A stretch of 64,000 nucleotides of DNA from Phormidesmis sp963710175 (GCA_963710175.1 CAVPZC010000001.1:992001-1056000), one strand, 5' to 3'; positions 31,965-42,083 are shown, numbered from the stretch's first letter. The notes: generated by a model not told the origin, from the sequence alone. Numbers and translations are program-made.

Positions 31965-34292
31965 CTAAGGACGGCGACGGTTGAAGCGATGCTTGAGATC
32001 TTCTGGGTCGAGAGGTTTGCTCGTAGAGGGGGCTGTGTCGGCAGCGGCTGAGGATTTACGTTGGGGCTTGCTTGCAGGTACTTTAGCCTGGTTGACCGAC
32101 CGAACGGGCCTGCTAGCGCTGGGTTCAATACTTTGCCGACTCACTTCACCGCCTAGCCGCATACTCAAGCCGATGCGCTTAAGCTTTTCTTGCACTTCCA
32201 AGACCTGCACTTTGACCACTTGCCCCACCTGCACGATCTCTTTGGGATCTTTCACAAATCGGTTGGCCATTTGCGAAACGTGAACTAGCCCATCTTGATG
32301 AACGCCGATGTCTACAAATGCGCCAAAGTTGGCCACGTTGGTGACGATGCCTTCTAAAACCATGCCCGCTCGTAAATCGCTGAGGGCGTTAATGCCCTCG
32401 GCAAATTTTGCATAGGTGAACTGCGCTCTAGGATCGCGCCCCGGCTTTTCTAGCTCGCTTAAAATGTCTTGGAGGGTAGGTTCACCCACTTTTTCAGTGA
32501 CGTATTTTTTGAGATGGAGCTGTTTAAATTTGTCCGCAGCCTGGGGTATCTTTTTGAGCGGCACCTGCAAATCTTGAGCCATGGTTTTGACGACGCTGTA
32601 GCTCTCAGGGTGGACGGCGGTATTGTCGAGTGGGTTGTCGCCGCCGCGAATTCGCAAGAAGCCAGCGGCCTGTTCGTAGGCTTTGGGGCCGAGCTTGCTG
32701 ACTTTTAGCAGGGAGGAGCGATCGCTAAACCTTCCTACCTGATCGCGAAAGGCCACAATATTGTTGGCGATGGCCGCGCTCACTCCCGACACGTATTGCA
32801 GCAGCTCGCGCGAAGCCGTGTTCAAATCGACGCCCACGTAGTTAACGCAGCTCTCTACCGTGTCATCAAGCTTTTGCTTTAGCCGCTTTTGATCGACATC
32901 GTGCTGATACTGGCCGACGCCGATTGATTTAGGATCGAGCTTGACCAGTTCGGCCAGCGGATCTTGCAGCCGCCTGGCAATGCTGATCGCGCCGCGCACG
33001 GTGATATCTAGCTGGGGGAATTCGGCGATCGCCACTTCACTTGCCGAGTAAATAGACGCGCCCGATTCATTCACCATCACCTTTATCGGCGGCTGTTCTA
33101 ATCCGGCAATTACCTCCCCGACAAATTCATCTGTCTCACGGCTAGCCGTGCCGTTGCCAATGGCGATCAGCTCAATTTTGTGGGTTGTTATCAGGCGGCT
33201 GAGTACTTTAGCCGCATCTACCCGGCGGCCCTGACCTGAGTGCGGATAGATCGCCTCGTAAGCCAAAAACTGACCGGTTTCACCCACAGCCGCCACCTTG
33301 CAGCCGGTACGAAAGCCGGGATCAACGCCCAGCGTCGGTTTCATCCCTGCTGGGGCGGCCAGCATCAGGTTGCGCAGATTTTCAGCAAAGGTTTGAATAG
33401 AGGCTTCGTCGGCCCAGGCTTTCTTCTCAGCAATCACCTCGTTGGTCAGCGACGTTTTCATCAGCCGGTTAAATCCGTCTTTGACCAAGTCGGTGTAGAA
33501 CTGGCGCAGAGCCTTGTCCCGGCTGCGAAGCTGAGTGCTCAGCAAATAGTCTAAAACGATGGCTTCATCAAAAGACAAAGCGAGTTTGAGAATGCCTTCT
33601 TTGTCGCCGCGCAGCAGGGCCAACAGATTGTGAGGGGCGACTTTGCTCACCGCGCTCTGGTAGCTGCGGTACATTTCGTATTTGGTAGTGCCCTCGGCAT
33701 AGTCGGGCTTAATTTTGGAGGTGAACTGTCCCTGCCGCAAGCAAAGCTGGCGCACGTAAGCCCGGAGCGGGGCCTGCTCAGCCATGCTCTCAGCCAAAAT
33801 ATCGGCAGCGCCCTGGAGCGCATCGGCGGGGGTGGCGACCTGCTCATTCACATAGGGCTGAGCCACTTCTGTGAGGAGGATGCCGCTTTGACCGCTGATG
33901 TTGAGCTGCGCAATTTTGATGGCGAGGGGCTCTAAACCCAGTTCTCTCGCAATGGTGGCGCGGGTGCGGCGTTTGGGCTTGTAGGGCAAATAGAGGTCTT
34001 CTAGCTCCGTTTTGCTCATACAGTGTTCAATTTTTCTCTGAAGTTCGGGGGTGAGGGCATCTTGCTTGGCGATCGCTTCCAGCACCGTCTGCTTACGCGC
34101 CGCCAAATCGCTTAAATACTCGTAGCGCTCAGCAATCTGCCGCAGCTGCACTTCATCGAGTTCGCCGGTGCGCTCTTTGCGATAGCGAGCGATAAACGGC
34201 ACAGTTGCTCCCTCTGCAAAAAGCGCCAGAGCTGCTTCTACCTGATGGGGTTGAACTGACAGGTCTTGGGCAATTAGCTGGGGAGCATTCAT
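31965..34292 (-). CDS. tex: RNA-binding transcription accessory protein Tex
   Basis: 775 residues. Tex-N helical region (ALALFAEGATVPFIARYRKE), YqgF/RNase-H-like core (GVDPGFRTGCKVAAVG), helix-hairpin-helix segment (YVSGVSAAIANNIVAFR), and C-terminal S1 domain (GIVTNVANFGAFVDIGVHQD, VGQVVKVQVLEV). The tail after S1 is a basic, disordered extension. Tex binds nucleic acid and interacts with transcription/translation machinery. ATG 34292. Confidence 0.95.
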   Translation of the reverse strand: MNAPQLIAQDLSVQPHQVEAALALFAEGATVPFIARYRKERTGELDEVQLRQIAERYEYLSDLAARKQTVLEAIAKQDALTPELQRKIEHCMSKTELEDLYLPYKPKRRTRATIARELGLEPLAIKIAQLNISGQSGILLTEVAQPYVNEQVATPADALQGAADILAESMAEQAPLRAYVRQLCLRQGQFTSKIKPDYAEGTTKYEMYRSYQSAVSKVAPHNLLALLRGDKEGILKLALSFDEAIVLDYLLSTQLRSRDKALRQFYTDLVKDGFNRLMKTSLTNEVIAEKKAWADEASIQTFAENLRNLMLAAPAGMKPTLGVDPGFRTGCKVAAVGETGQFLAYEAIYPHSGQGRRVDAAKVLSRLITTHKIELIAIGNGTASRETDEFVGEVIAGLEQPPIKVMVNESGASIYSASEVAIAEFPQLDITVRGAISIARRLQDPLAELVKLDPKSIGVGQYQHDVDQKRLKQKLDDTVESCVNYVGVDLNTASRELLQYVSGVSAAIANNIVAFRDQVGRFSDRSSLLKVSKLGPKAYEQAAGFLRIRGGDNPLDNTAVHPESYSVVKTMAQDLQVPLKKIPQAADKFKQLHLKKYVTEKVGEPTLQDILSELEKPGRDPRAQFTYAKFAEGINALSDLRAGMVLEGIVTNVANFGAFVDIGVHQDGLVHVSQMANRFVKDPKEIVQVGQVVKVQVLEVQEKLKRIGLSMRLGGEVSRQSIEPSASRPVRSVNQAKVPASKPQRKSSAAADTAPSTSKPLDPEDLKHRFNRRRP

Positions 34293-34388
34293 TAGGTCTA
34301 GGAATATACTGGCTTGGATTTTATCACTGATGAAAAAGATAGAGCGCTAGCAGTCGGTCGCTTCGCATAGCTTTATTAATTGGCCTCG

Positions 34389-34982
34389 TTAATTCTGAAG
34401 CTGCTGAAGCAAGGCTGATAGTTCGGTTTGAATTGATTGATGGGTGTGGGCAGCGGCAGGATCGGGCGGCTGGCCGGGCTGCTGGAACTGAGGGCGATCG
34501 CCGGTAATTTGGCTGTGGGCAATCGCCACCTGCCGGGCAAATTCCTCAAAGGTAGTCGGCTCTGCCAAAATGCTGGTGATAATTTGGGCGAGCGCGATCA
34601 GCGGCGTATCGAGCTGACGGCTCAGGCGAATGTCTCCACTGGCCCAACTGTGGAGCGTGGTACAGAGCGCCCCGGCTGGCTCATTCAGATGAGTGCCAAG
34701 GAACTGCTTAATCTCAGCGATGGCTCGCAGCGGGCGCGGAATGGTCGATTCGCCCTTCATAAAGCTGCCGCCTTCTCGGGCGATCGCTTCGGCGATAGAA
34801 AACTGGCGTCCAGCCCGGATTTCTCTTTGAATTTCTTTTTGGGAGTCGGGGGCGGATGGCGGGGACTCAGGGAGAGTGGGAGAAGTAGGGTGCCTGAGGC
34901 GACGGCTCGGCACGCCTAGTCCAAAATAAGCTAGCGTACGCGCTAAGGCGTCTTGAAAAGTACTTTGGAAAGAGTCAGACAT
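34389..34982 (-). CDS. Conserved hypothetical protein
   Basis: 197 residues, no family I can name. Begins MSDSFQSTFQDALARTLAYFG, a possible amphipathic helix, followed by a proline-rich disordered stretch and then a helical domain (RQFSIAEAIAREGGSFMKGES, LRAIAEIKQFLGTHL) ending in a Gln/Leu-rich helix. ATG 34982 is preferred over the earlier in-frame start because that would overlap the divergent gene. No membrane segment or catalytic motif is evident. Confidence 0.6.
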   Translation of the reverse strand: MSDSFQSTFQDALARTLAYFGLGVPSRRLRHPTSPTLPESPPSAPDSQKEIQREIRAGRQFSIAEAIAREGGSFMKGESTIPRPLRAIAEIKQFLGTHLNEPAGALCTTLHSWASGDIRLSRQLDTPLIALAQIITSILAEPTTFEEFARQVAIAHSQITGDRPQFQQPGQPPDPAAAHTHQSIQTELSALLQQLQN

Positions 34983-35026
34983 AACCGCTAAAGTTGACAA
35001 CCGCAGCTTCATTTTGGCAGGGAATA

Positions 35027-36100
35027 ATGACGATTCGGGTTTTGCTAGTAGGCCCTAGCTTAGAGCAAAAGGGCGGCATGGCATCGGTTCAAAAGCTGAT
35101 CGTCGGCAGTCGGTTTGACTCTATTGATATTCAGCACATCTCTACCCATGACGAAGGTTCGGTGCGGCATCGGCTGTGGGTGTTTGGGCGATCGCTAGCC
35201 GTCCTGCTAAAACACTTGCTCAGCAACCGCGTCGATTTAGTGCATCTACACGTCGCTGAAAAAGGCAGCGTCTTTCGTAAAATTTTGCTGCTGCTGCTGG
35301 CCAAGGCATTTCGCAAGCCGGTGATTATGCACACTCACGGCTGCGAATTTCATACTTTTCATGACGGCCTTTCTAGCTGGCTGCGCTATGCGGTTGACGC
35401 CGCTCTGCAACAGGCCGACCGCTTCATCGTTCTATCAGAAAGCTGGAAGACCTATTACCTTACTCGCTGCGGTCTCGACCCAGCTCGGATGATTGTCTTG
35501 CCCAATCCAGTGGAAATCCCTGCCGGTATTCCTGACCGGTCAAATTCATCCACTGTCCACTTTGTTTTTTTAGGACGCATCGGTCAGCGTAAAGGGGCTT
35601 TTGACCTGCTACAGGCTTTTGCTGACTTGCCCGCCGACTGTTTGCACCGGGCGCAGCTCACCCTGGCAGGAGACGGTGAACTAGAGCAAGCCCAGCGCCT
35701 CACTGAGAAACTAAATTTAAAACCATACGTCAAGCTACCTGGATGGATTGATTTAGAACAGCGCAACCAGCTGCTGCGGGATGCCAACGTGTTTATTTTG
35801 CCGTCGTATAGCGAGGGACTGCCGATGGCGATGCTCGAAGCGATGGCCTGGGGGCTGCCAGTAGTCTCTACGCCAGTCGGTGGCATTCCCGAGCTGATTG
35901 ACTCTGGGGAGACCGGCTATCTGGCCCATCCAGGTGACACTGAGGCAATCTCTGAGGCCGCGATCTCCCTGATTAAAAACGACGCCCTGAGGTTGGCAAT
36001 GGGCCACCGCGCCAGAGCGCGAGTAGAGCCGCTGGACTTAACGCTTTACTGCGATAAGCTAACGAAGATATACCGCCTGGCTCTAGCAGAAAATAGATAG
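35027..36100 (+). CDS. GT4-family glycosyltransferase
   Basis: 357 residues. GT-B fold: N-terminal RVLLVGPSLEQKGGMASVQ and C-terminal nucleotide-sugar site VFILPSYSEGLPMAMLEAMAWG-type motif (the ExxxxxxxE pair) with LPVVSTPVGGIPELI. HTHGCEFHTF lies in the acceptor half. First gene of the exopolysaccharide run, divergent from the hypothetical gene. ATG 35027 is where the Rossmann fold begins. Its stop codon (TAG 36098-36100) lies inside repeat copy 2. Confidence 0.9.
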   Translation: MTIRVLLVGPSLEQKGGMASVQKLIVGSRFDSIDIQHISTHDEGSVRHRLWVFGRSLAVLLKHLLSNRVDLVHLHVAEKGSVFRKILLLLLAKAFRKPVIMHTHGCEFHTFHDGLSSWLRYAVDAALQQADRFIVLSESWKTYYLTRCGLDPARMIVLPNPVEIPAGIPDRSNSSTVHFVFLGRIGQRKGAFDLLQAFADLPADCLHRAQLTLAGDGELEQAQRLTEKLNLKPYVKLPGWIDLEQRNQLLRDANVFILPSYSEGLPMAMLEAMAWGLPVVSTPVGGIPELIDSGETGYLAHPGDTEAISEAAISLIKNDALRLAMGHRARARVEPLDLTLYCDKLTKIYRLALAENR

Positions 36101-36200
36101 CAAAGTAAAGATGCATTCTTACTTTGTGAGTTGAGTTGATTGTTGTCATATAACGGTTTCAGCCGATAAAAGTGTCTTAAGCAACTCGACAGGAGCTATA
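36096..36200 (+). repeat. 105-bp structured repeat, copy 2
   Basis: Begins GATAGC (one base off the TATAGC end) and finishes GCTATA. Fills the whole space between the GT4 gene and the flippase gene. It contains the stop codon of the first at its left end; at its right end AGGAG (36191-36195) lies 6 bp before the ATG of the second, giving that gene its ribosome binding site. The stem GTTGAGTTG/CAACTCGAC keeps pairing through one G-U pair. Confidence 0.85.
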
Positions 36201-36201
36201 G

Positions 36202-37521
36202 ATGAAATCTCTAAGTAATCAGCGTCACAATCTGCGCAGCTTTTTGGCTAGAGCGGTTGCAGGCACGTTTGGCTTGCAGGTCGCCAGTGCTGGCCTGGGC
36301 TACTTGAGTACGCTTTTTCTGGCGCGACTTTTGGGGGCGGCAGGGTATGGGAGCTATGCCTATGCGATCGCCCTGCTAAATCTCCTGCTCATCCCGGCTG
36401 TACTGGGCCTGAGAAGCACCCTCACTCGCGATATTGCCGTCTACCGCACCCAGGCAGACTGGGGATCGGTGCGAGGGCTCCTGCAATGGGCAAACAATAT
36501 TGTCCTGTGGGCCTCTATTCTCTTAGCTGTCGTCACGCTCGGCGTCGTTTGGCAGCTCTCCCAATCGACAGATTCTCAAACCTTGATAGTGCTTGCGATC
36601 GCGTTGCTTTCGCTGCCCGTAAGAGCCCTCACAGAGCTTCGGCAAGCCGCTATGTATGCCCTTCAGCATATCGTTTCTGGTCAGCTGCCAGAAATGCTGA
36701 TTCGCCCGCTTCTATTCGTTACTTTGCTAGGCAGCGGTTATCTGGTTTTGGGTGATAAATTCACCGCGCCTTGGGCGATGGCAGCCTATGCGTTTACCAG
36801 TGCGATCGCTTTCTTCGTAGGCAATCATTTGCTCAAAAAGGCAGTCTCTCGGCACTGCCAGCCAGCACCCGCACAGTACCAGCGCAAGCTATGGCTCCAA
36901 CGTTCTCTGCCAATGCTGCTAGTCGGCGGCATGTACGTTATCAATAACCAGACCGACAAAATCATGCTAGGCGCTATGCAGGGCGTCTCGGCGGTCGGCA
37001 TCTACAACATCGCCACTCAGGGAACCAAATTAATCACTTTTGTCCTAATAGCATTTGGCACATCGCTAGGCCCCACGTTTGCTAGCCTATATGCTCAAGG
37101 TAATATCAACAGGCTACAGCAGATTATTACCAAAAGCTGTCGCCTAATTTTGCTGGCGGCATTGCCTATCAGCATCGGCCTGATAGTTTTTGGAGCGCAG
37201 TTTCTATCGCTTTTCGGCCCCGACTTTATTCAAGGAAAAACCGTATTAGCCATCCTCAGCATCGGCCAGCTGACTAACGCTGCGACAGGAACAGTGGCGC
37301 TGCTGCTGACAATGACCAACCATCAAAAAGACGTTGCTACAGGTGTAACCCTCAGCGCCTTACTCAACATTATTTTAAACGCTCTGCTGATTCCACAATG
37401 GGGAGCAGAAGGCGCGGCAGTAGCCACCGCAAGCAGCGCTATACTGTGGAACGTGCTGTTAGTAATTGTGGCTTACAAGAGGATCGGCATCCACTCAACT
37501 GCGCTGGGTAAGCTTTTTTAA
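36202..37521 (+). CDS. Polysaccharide flippase (Wzx-like)
   Basis: 439 residues with about 12-14 hydrophobic segments, of the MATE/PST flippase group that moves lipid-linked repeat units across the membrane. Visible: FGLQVASAGLGYLSTLFLARLLG, GYGSYAYAIALLNLLLIPA, and NNQTDKIMLGAMQGVSAVGIYN. It is the only flippase in the cluster and pairs with the Wzy-like protein at 39681. The ATG follows AGGAG provided by the repeat. Confidence 0.9.
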   Translation: MKSLSNQRHNLRSFLARAVAGTFGLQVASAGLGYLSTLFLARLLGAAGYGSYAYAIALLNLLLIPAVLGLRSTLTRDIAVYRTQADWGSVRGLLQWANNIVLWASILLAVVTLGVVWQLSQSTDSQTLIVLAIALLSLPVRALTELRQAAMYALQHIVSGQLPEMLIRPLLFVTLLGSGYLVLGDKFTAPWAMAAYAFTSAIAFFVGNHLLKKAVSRHCQPAPAQYQRKLWLQRSLPMLLVGGMYVINNQTDKIMLGAMQGVSAVGIYNIATQGTKLITFVLIAFGTSLGPTFASLYAQGNINRLQQIITKSCRLILLAALPISIGLIVFGAQFLSLFGPDFIQGKTVLAILSIGQLTNAATGTVALLLTMTNHQKDVATGVTLSALLNIILNALLIPQWGAEGAAVATASSAILWNVLLVIVAYKRIGIHSTALGKLF

Positions 37522-37569
37522 TTTTAGCCTCACAGTCTCGCTTCACAGTCTCATAGAGACCGCCTAGAG

Positions 37570-38481
37570 ATGACAATGCCAAACTTTCTTTTAATCGGTG
37601 CGCCAAAGGCCGGGACAAGCGCTCTCTATGCTTACCTCAGCCAGCATCCTCAGGTCTACATGTCTCCAGTTAAAGAGCCCCACTTTTTCATGCTCGAAAA
37701 CGAAAAGGTGAATTTTCAAGGCTCTGGAGATCAAAATCGTTTCAGGCATTCAGTCCACCAGCTAGAAGAATATAAAAAACTTTTTGCAGGCGTCACTGAT
37801 GAAATAGCTATTGGTGAAGCCTCGACCACTTATCTAGGGAGTAAAAAAGCGCCTCGCCGCATTAAAAAATACATTCCAGAGGCCAAGCTCATAGCAATTC
37901 TCCGAAATCCGGTGGATGCGGCCTACGCTAGTTTTTTGCATCTAGTCCGCGATGGCAATGAATCCACAGCCGACTTTGCAAAGGCCCTTGCCGCAGAACC
38001 AGAGCGTACACAAAACAACTGGGGCTTAATGTGGCGGTATCAGCAAAAAGGATTTTATTACAAGCAGCTAAAACCTTATTTCGAGCTATTTGATAGGCAG
38101 CAGATCAAAGTATTTATCTACGAAGAATTCGAAAGAAATCCCGAGCTTGTAATGAAGGGCATGTTTTCTTTTGTAGGGGTTGATCCCAGCTTTAAAGTTG
38201 ATATGGCTACTAAATACAACGTATCTGGAATGCCTAAAAGTCAAACATTAAACAAACTTTTGGCTCAAAGAAATCCGCTTAAAGAGAACATAAAGCTGCT
38301 TGTACCACCAAAAATGAGAAGCAAAATATACAGTAAAGTCAGAATGTGGAACCTAAGCAACTTCAAGAAACCGAAGATGTCTGAGGAGACCAAGCGGCAG
38401 CTAACCGATAGCTACAGAGACGATATCTTAAAACTTCAAAGTTTGATTCAGCAAGATCTTTCTGCGTGGCTCAAGCCATGA
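37570..38481 (+). CDS. Sulfotransferase (PAPS-dependent)
   Basis: 303 residues. The 5'-phosphosulfate-binding loop is LIGAPKAGTSALYAYLSQHP, and the 3'-phosphate motif is IAILRNPVDAAYASFL. EPHFF and EASTTYL follow the heparan/NodH-type pattern. It transfers sulfate from PAPS to a sugar. It lies between flippase and glycosyltransferase genes, so the substrate is likely the exopolysaccharide repeat. ATG 37570. Confidence 0.9.
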   Translation: MTMPNFLLIGAPKAGTSALYAYLSQHPQVYMSPVKEPHFFMLENEKVNFQGSGDQNRFRHSVHQLEEYKKLFAGVTDEIAIGEASTTYLGSKKAPRRIKKYIPEAKLIAILRNPVDAAYASFLHLVRDGNESTADFAKALAAEPERTQNNWGLMWRYQQKGFYYKQLKPYFELFDRQQIKVFIYEEFERNPELVMKGMFSFVGVDPSFKVDMATKYNVSGMPKSQTLNKLLAQRNPLKENIKLLVPPKMRSKIYSKVRMWNLSNFKKPKMSEETKRQLTDSYRDDILKLQSLIQQDLSAWLKP

Positions 38482-38588
38482 AATAGCCACACCTATCTTT
38501 ACATCGAGCCCTCTGCACCTCTTTACTCATTTGATCCTTGAGTAATTTTTTGAGCAATAGCACTGAGTTATCAAGAGACCAACGCGCT

Positions 38589-39536
38589 ATGACATCACGT
38601 CCGGTTGTCAGCATACTAATCAACAACTACAATTACGCAAACTTTTTAGGAGACGCTATTGACAGCGCCTTGGGGCAAACCTACACAAGCTTTGAAGTCA
38701 TCGTTGTAGACGATGGCTCTACCGACGCCTCAAAAGAAGTGATACTCAGATATGACGACAAAATAACACCTGTATTAAAGCAAAATGAAGGTCAAGCATC
38801 CGCTTTCAATGCAGGATTTTCAGTGAGCAAAGGAGACATCATTTGCTTTTTAGATGCTGACGATGTGTTTTTGCCTCATAAACTAAAGCGGGTTGTGTCA
38901 TCTTTACAGTCCGAGAGCGATGAAGTCGGTTGGTGCTTTCATCCGCTCAAGCTCGTAGACTCAAATCTGTCGACTCTCAAACCCGACTTAGAACCCGACT
39001 TAGAAGCTGTTGAAAACCGTCAGCAATCATTTTTACAGGTCGATGTGCGGCATAGAATGGCCAGAGGCGAGCTCGGAGAGCCTTTTGTGATACCTGCCAC
39101 GTCAGGAATGTGCTTCACCCGATCCTGTTTGAAGCAGATCATCCCTATGCCCACCTCAAGATCGGTTTCCTTAAATGACAGCTATATAAAGTTTGCTGCC
39201 ATGGGCACGCATAAGGGAATTATTGTCAGCGATCGCTTAGCCTTACAGAGAATTCATGGTCAAAACCTATTCACATTGAGAGAAAACAATCGCGATCAAA
39301 AGGCAGAAATTTTTATCAATACAGCTTTTTATATTCGCAAAAACTTCCCTACGCTATCCAACTTTTCAGATAGCCTGCTAGCGACAGGACTGCATCTCAA
39401 CCCAAAAGTCTTCGATAAAGAGAGCCACGATGCTCTCTTAGTCAAAGAGTATCTGAATCAAAGGCCTTTTTCATCCAAAGTAAAGATAAAGATAAAGCAG
39501 CTCTTCTACAAAGCCAAACGAGCTTTTCTAGGTTAA
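38589..39536 (+). CDS. GT2-family glycosyltransferase
   Basis: 315 residues from ATG 38589. GT-A motifs: VVSILINNYNYANFLGDAID, FEVIVVDDGSTD, FNAGFSVSKGDIICFLDADD (the DXD). The frame is open from a TTG 17 codons earlier, but the domain begins at the ATG. Adds a sugar to the lipid-linked unit; donor and linkage unknown. The C-terminus is basic and helical. Confidence 0.88.
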   Translation: MTSRPVVSILINNYNYANFLGDAIDSALGQTYTSFEVIVVDDGSTDASKEVILRYDDKITPVLKQNEGQASAFNAGFSVSKGDIICFLDADDVFLPHKLKRVVSSLQSESDEVGWCFHPLKLVDSNLSTLKPDLEPDLEAVENRQQSFLQVDVRHRMARGELGEPFVIPATSGMCFTRSCLKQIIPMPTSRSVSLNDSYIKFAAMGTHKGIIVSDRLALQRIHGQNLFTLRENNRDQKAEIFINTAFYIRKNFPTLSNFSDSLLATGLHLNPKVFDKESHDALLVKEYLNQRPFSSKVKIKIKQLFYKAKRAFLG

Positions 39537-39680
39537 ATTTTGGAATTGGAATTTGGGACTGAGTTTCGGGACAGGCTTTGAATTTGGTGACTCGTACTCA
39601 GAAAATAACGCTTTGATGACGACTCTTCTATACAGCCGCCTATAATAAATTCAACCTTATTCTCTCTACTGGTTAAGGCA

Positions 39681-40976
39681 GTGAAGCTAAAACTATCAAA
39701 GCTTGAATGGATATTTTCAGTCTTTGCCTTGCTGCATGTTTCAGACGTGCTAGCTTTCAGGAGTGCCTTCTATGGCTCAGAGGGCATAGAGCTTGCTGTA
39801 ATCGCTTCGCCAATTGACCCGGTCATGGGCGGGACACGCTATTTAATATTTATGATTTCTGCAAGTTTGCTTATTCTTTACTGGAAAACAGCGTCTTCGA
39901 CTATATTGAAAAATCCTTTTCTCTGGATTCTAGTCTTAATAGCAGCACTTTCCATATCCTGGTCTGCTGCCCCATCGTCAACCCAGCGAGCTACGCTGAT
40001 GCTATTTGGCTGGAGTTTGTTTGGAACTTACCTTGCTGTTCGCTACACGCTGCGCGGTCAGATCAAAATAGTATCTGCGGCGCTAGTGATAATTATGCTG
40101 ATAACAGTTGGCTTTGCAGCGGCATTTCCAGCCTACGGATTTGATACTGGCGTGCATCAGGGTGCTTTACGGGGTGCTTTCTGGCATAAAAACACGTTGG
40201 GTTTCTTCATGTGTCTATCTAGCTGTCTCTTTTTTGTAAACTCAGTCTGTTCTGCTGGTAAAGAGAAAGCTTTTTGGCAGGTGCTCAACATAATTGCAAT
40301 TGTACTTTTGCTGCTTTCGACCTCCATAAGCGCCCTGATAGTCACTTTCCTGACGCTGCTAGCGCTTACGTTCTATAAAACTTTTCGGTGGGACGGCAGA
40401 CTGTTCGTTGCTATATTTTGCATAACCATATTAGCACTGGGTTCTATAGTAAGTTTGCTACAGGGAAACTTTGAAGTAGCTGTGACTACTTTAGGTAGGG
40501 ATGCTTCTTTGAGTGGCCGAACTGATATTTGGGTAGCTGTTGTTGACAAGGTTTCTGAGAGACCATTTTTAGGCTACGGGATAGGCGGCTTTTGGAGTAA
40601 GCACGGCCCGGCGATGGAGGTTTGGAAAGCTGTCGGATTTACACCGTCCAAATCTCACAATGGCTTTGTGGATCTAGCAGCTGAGCTAGGACTGGTAGGG
40701 GTAGCAATATTCTGCTTTAGCTTTTTTTCGACCTTCGGTAGAGCCATTCATTGGGCAAAAACAGATAAAGATCTTTACAGCTTTTGGCCGCTGATGTACC
40801 TGACCATATTTCTGCTTCAGAACCAGACAGAAGGGCCTATTATCGGCGGATTCACCTGGGTTATTTATCTTGCCGTGTCTCTGTCTTTGGGGCCTGCAAC
40901 AGATGAGAAGCGGTTGCTTCGTCACCCGGATAACGGTAATTTTGATGCCAAAGCAATGTTTTCGTCCTTGAACTGA
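39681..40976 (+). CDS. O-antigen ligase/polymerase family protein (Wzy-like)
   Basis: 431 residues, about ten membrane segments. The Wzy_C region is recognisable: SLSGRTDIWVAVVDKV, RPFLGYGIGGFW, SHNGFVDLAAELGLVG. It would polymerise repeat units in the periplasmic face after flipping. Start GTG 39681. The next gene begins 10 bp after the stop. Confidence 0.88.
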   Translation: MKLKLSKLEWIFSVFALLHVSDVLAFRSAFYGSEGIELAVIASPIDPVMGGTRYLIFMISASLLILYWKTASSTILKNPFLWILVLIAALSISWSAAPSSTQRATLMLFGWSLFGTYLAVRYTLRGQIKIVSAALVIIMLITVGFAAAFPAYGFDTGVHQGALRGAFWHKNTLGFFMCLSSCLFFVNSVCSAGKEKAFWQVLNIIAIVLLLLSTSISALIVTFLTLLALTFYKTFRWDGRLFVAIFCITILALGSIVSLLQGNFEVAVTTLGRDASLSGRTDIWVAVVDKVSERPFLGYGIGGFWSKHGPAMEVWKAVGFTPSKSHNGFVDLAAELGLVGVAIFCFSFFSTFGRAIHWAKTDKDLYSFWPLMYLTIFLLQNQTEGPIIGGFTWVIYLAVSLSLGPATDEKRLLRHPDNGNFDAKAMFSSLN

Positions 40977-40986
40977 CCGTTGCGAT

Positions 40987-42081
40987 ATGCGTAAGATAGC
41001 TATTTTTTTAACAGATTTGGGTGGCGGTGGGGCAGAGCGAGTCATGCTAAACCTTGCCAATGGCTTTGTATCAGAGGGCTTCACAGTCGAGCTGCTGCTA
41101 GTGAATGCAAAGGGGCCTTATCTCTCTAAAGTTCATCCAGATATCAAGCTGATAGGTTTCGAGGCTGATAGACTATCGAGAAGTATTCCAGCGCTGCTAA
41201 CTTACCTTAAGCGCGAAAGACCCGATGTCTTAATCACTGCCCTGGAAGATACTAATTTGGTTGCTATCTTTTCTCATCTTTTGGCCCGTGTCTCTACCCG
41301 TATGGTGGTTACCGTTCACAACAATCTGACTCAAGAATCTAAGCAATCAAAAAGCCTAAAGCGTCGCTTTGTTCCTAGCCTGATTAAATGGATCTATCCC
41401 TTTGCCGATTTGGTGATTGCCGTTTCTCACGGCGTAGCTGAAGATTTAAAGAAGCTGGGGATTCATCCAGACAAAATTCGGGTGATCTACAATCCCATCA
41501 TTACGCCTGACTTCAGCGAGATGGCTAGGGCTCAGCCAGAACATCCGTGGTTCGATTCTAAAAATACTCCTATTATTTTAGGAGTAGGCAGGCTGGAGTT
41601 GCAAAAGGATTTTGAAACGCTGATTAGAGCCTATAGTTTGGTACGTCAGCGCCAGCCTGCCAGGTTGATGATTGTTGGAGAGGGCAGTCAGCAGAAAAGG
41701 CTGATTGCTCTGTGCAAAGAGCTAAATTTGAGCGAAGCAGAGGTCGCCTTTCCTGGCTTTGTTGAGAACCCCTTCGCCTATATGTCTCAGGCTTCTGTTT
41801 GCGTGCTGTCGTCGGCTTGGGAGGGCTTTGGAAATGTATTAGTTGAGGCGATGGGAGCCGGAACTCCGGTTGTTGCCACCAACTGCCCAAGCGGACCTGC
41901 TGAAATTCTTGAGAATGGGAAATACGGTAGATTAGTGCCTGTGGGAGCATGGGACGACATGGCCAGCGCAATCCTAAGCACTTTAAGCGACCCGATTCGG
42001 CCATTGGTACTGCAACAGCGGGCTCAGAATTTTTGTCTTGAGAAGATCTTGCAAAAATATCAGCGTCATCTGTTTGACTGA
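40987..42081 (+). CDS. GT4-family glycosyltransferase
   Basis: 364 residues. N-terminal glycine-rich donor/acceptor loop IFLTDLGGGGAERVMLNLA; C-terminal ILGVGRLELQKDF, SSAWEGFGNVLVEAMGAGTP and VATNCPSGPAEILENG. It resembles enzymes that add GalNAc, glucose or mannose to lipid-linked intermediates. ATG 40987. Repeat copy 3 starts 3 bp after the stop. Confidence 0.9.
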   Translation: MRKIAIFLTDLGGGGAERVMLNLANGFVSEGFTVELLLVNAKGPYLSKVHPDIKLIGFEADRLSRSIPALLTYLKRERPDVLITALEDTNLVAIFSHLLARVSTRMVVTVHNNLTQESKQSKSLKRRFVPSLIKWIYPFADLVIAVSHGVAEDLKKLGIHPDKIRVIYNPIITPDFSEMARAQPEHPWFDSKNTPIILGVGRLELQKDFETLIRAYSLVRQRQPARLMIVGEGSQQKRLIALCKELNLSEAEVAFPGFVENPFAYMSQASVCVLSSAWEGFGNVLVEAMGAGTPVVATNCPSGPAEILENGKYGRLVPVGAWDDMASAILSTLSDPIRPLVLQQRAQNFCLEKILQKYQRHLFD

Positions 42082-42083
42082 GC

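Noticed and set aside
39537..39680. GGAATT-rich sequence resembling the IS inverted repeat
   Set aside because: Similarity is confined to low-complexity GGAATT(T)GG motifs; there is no second end and no duplication.
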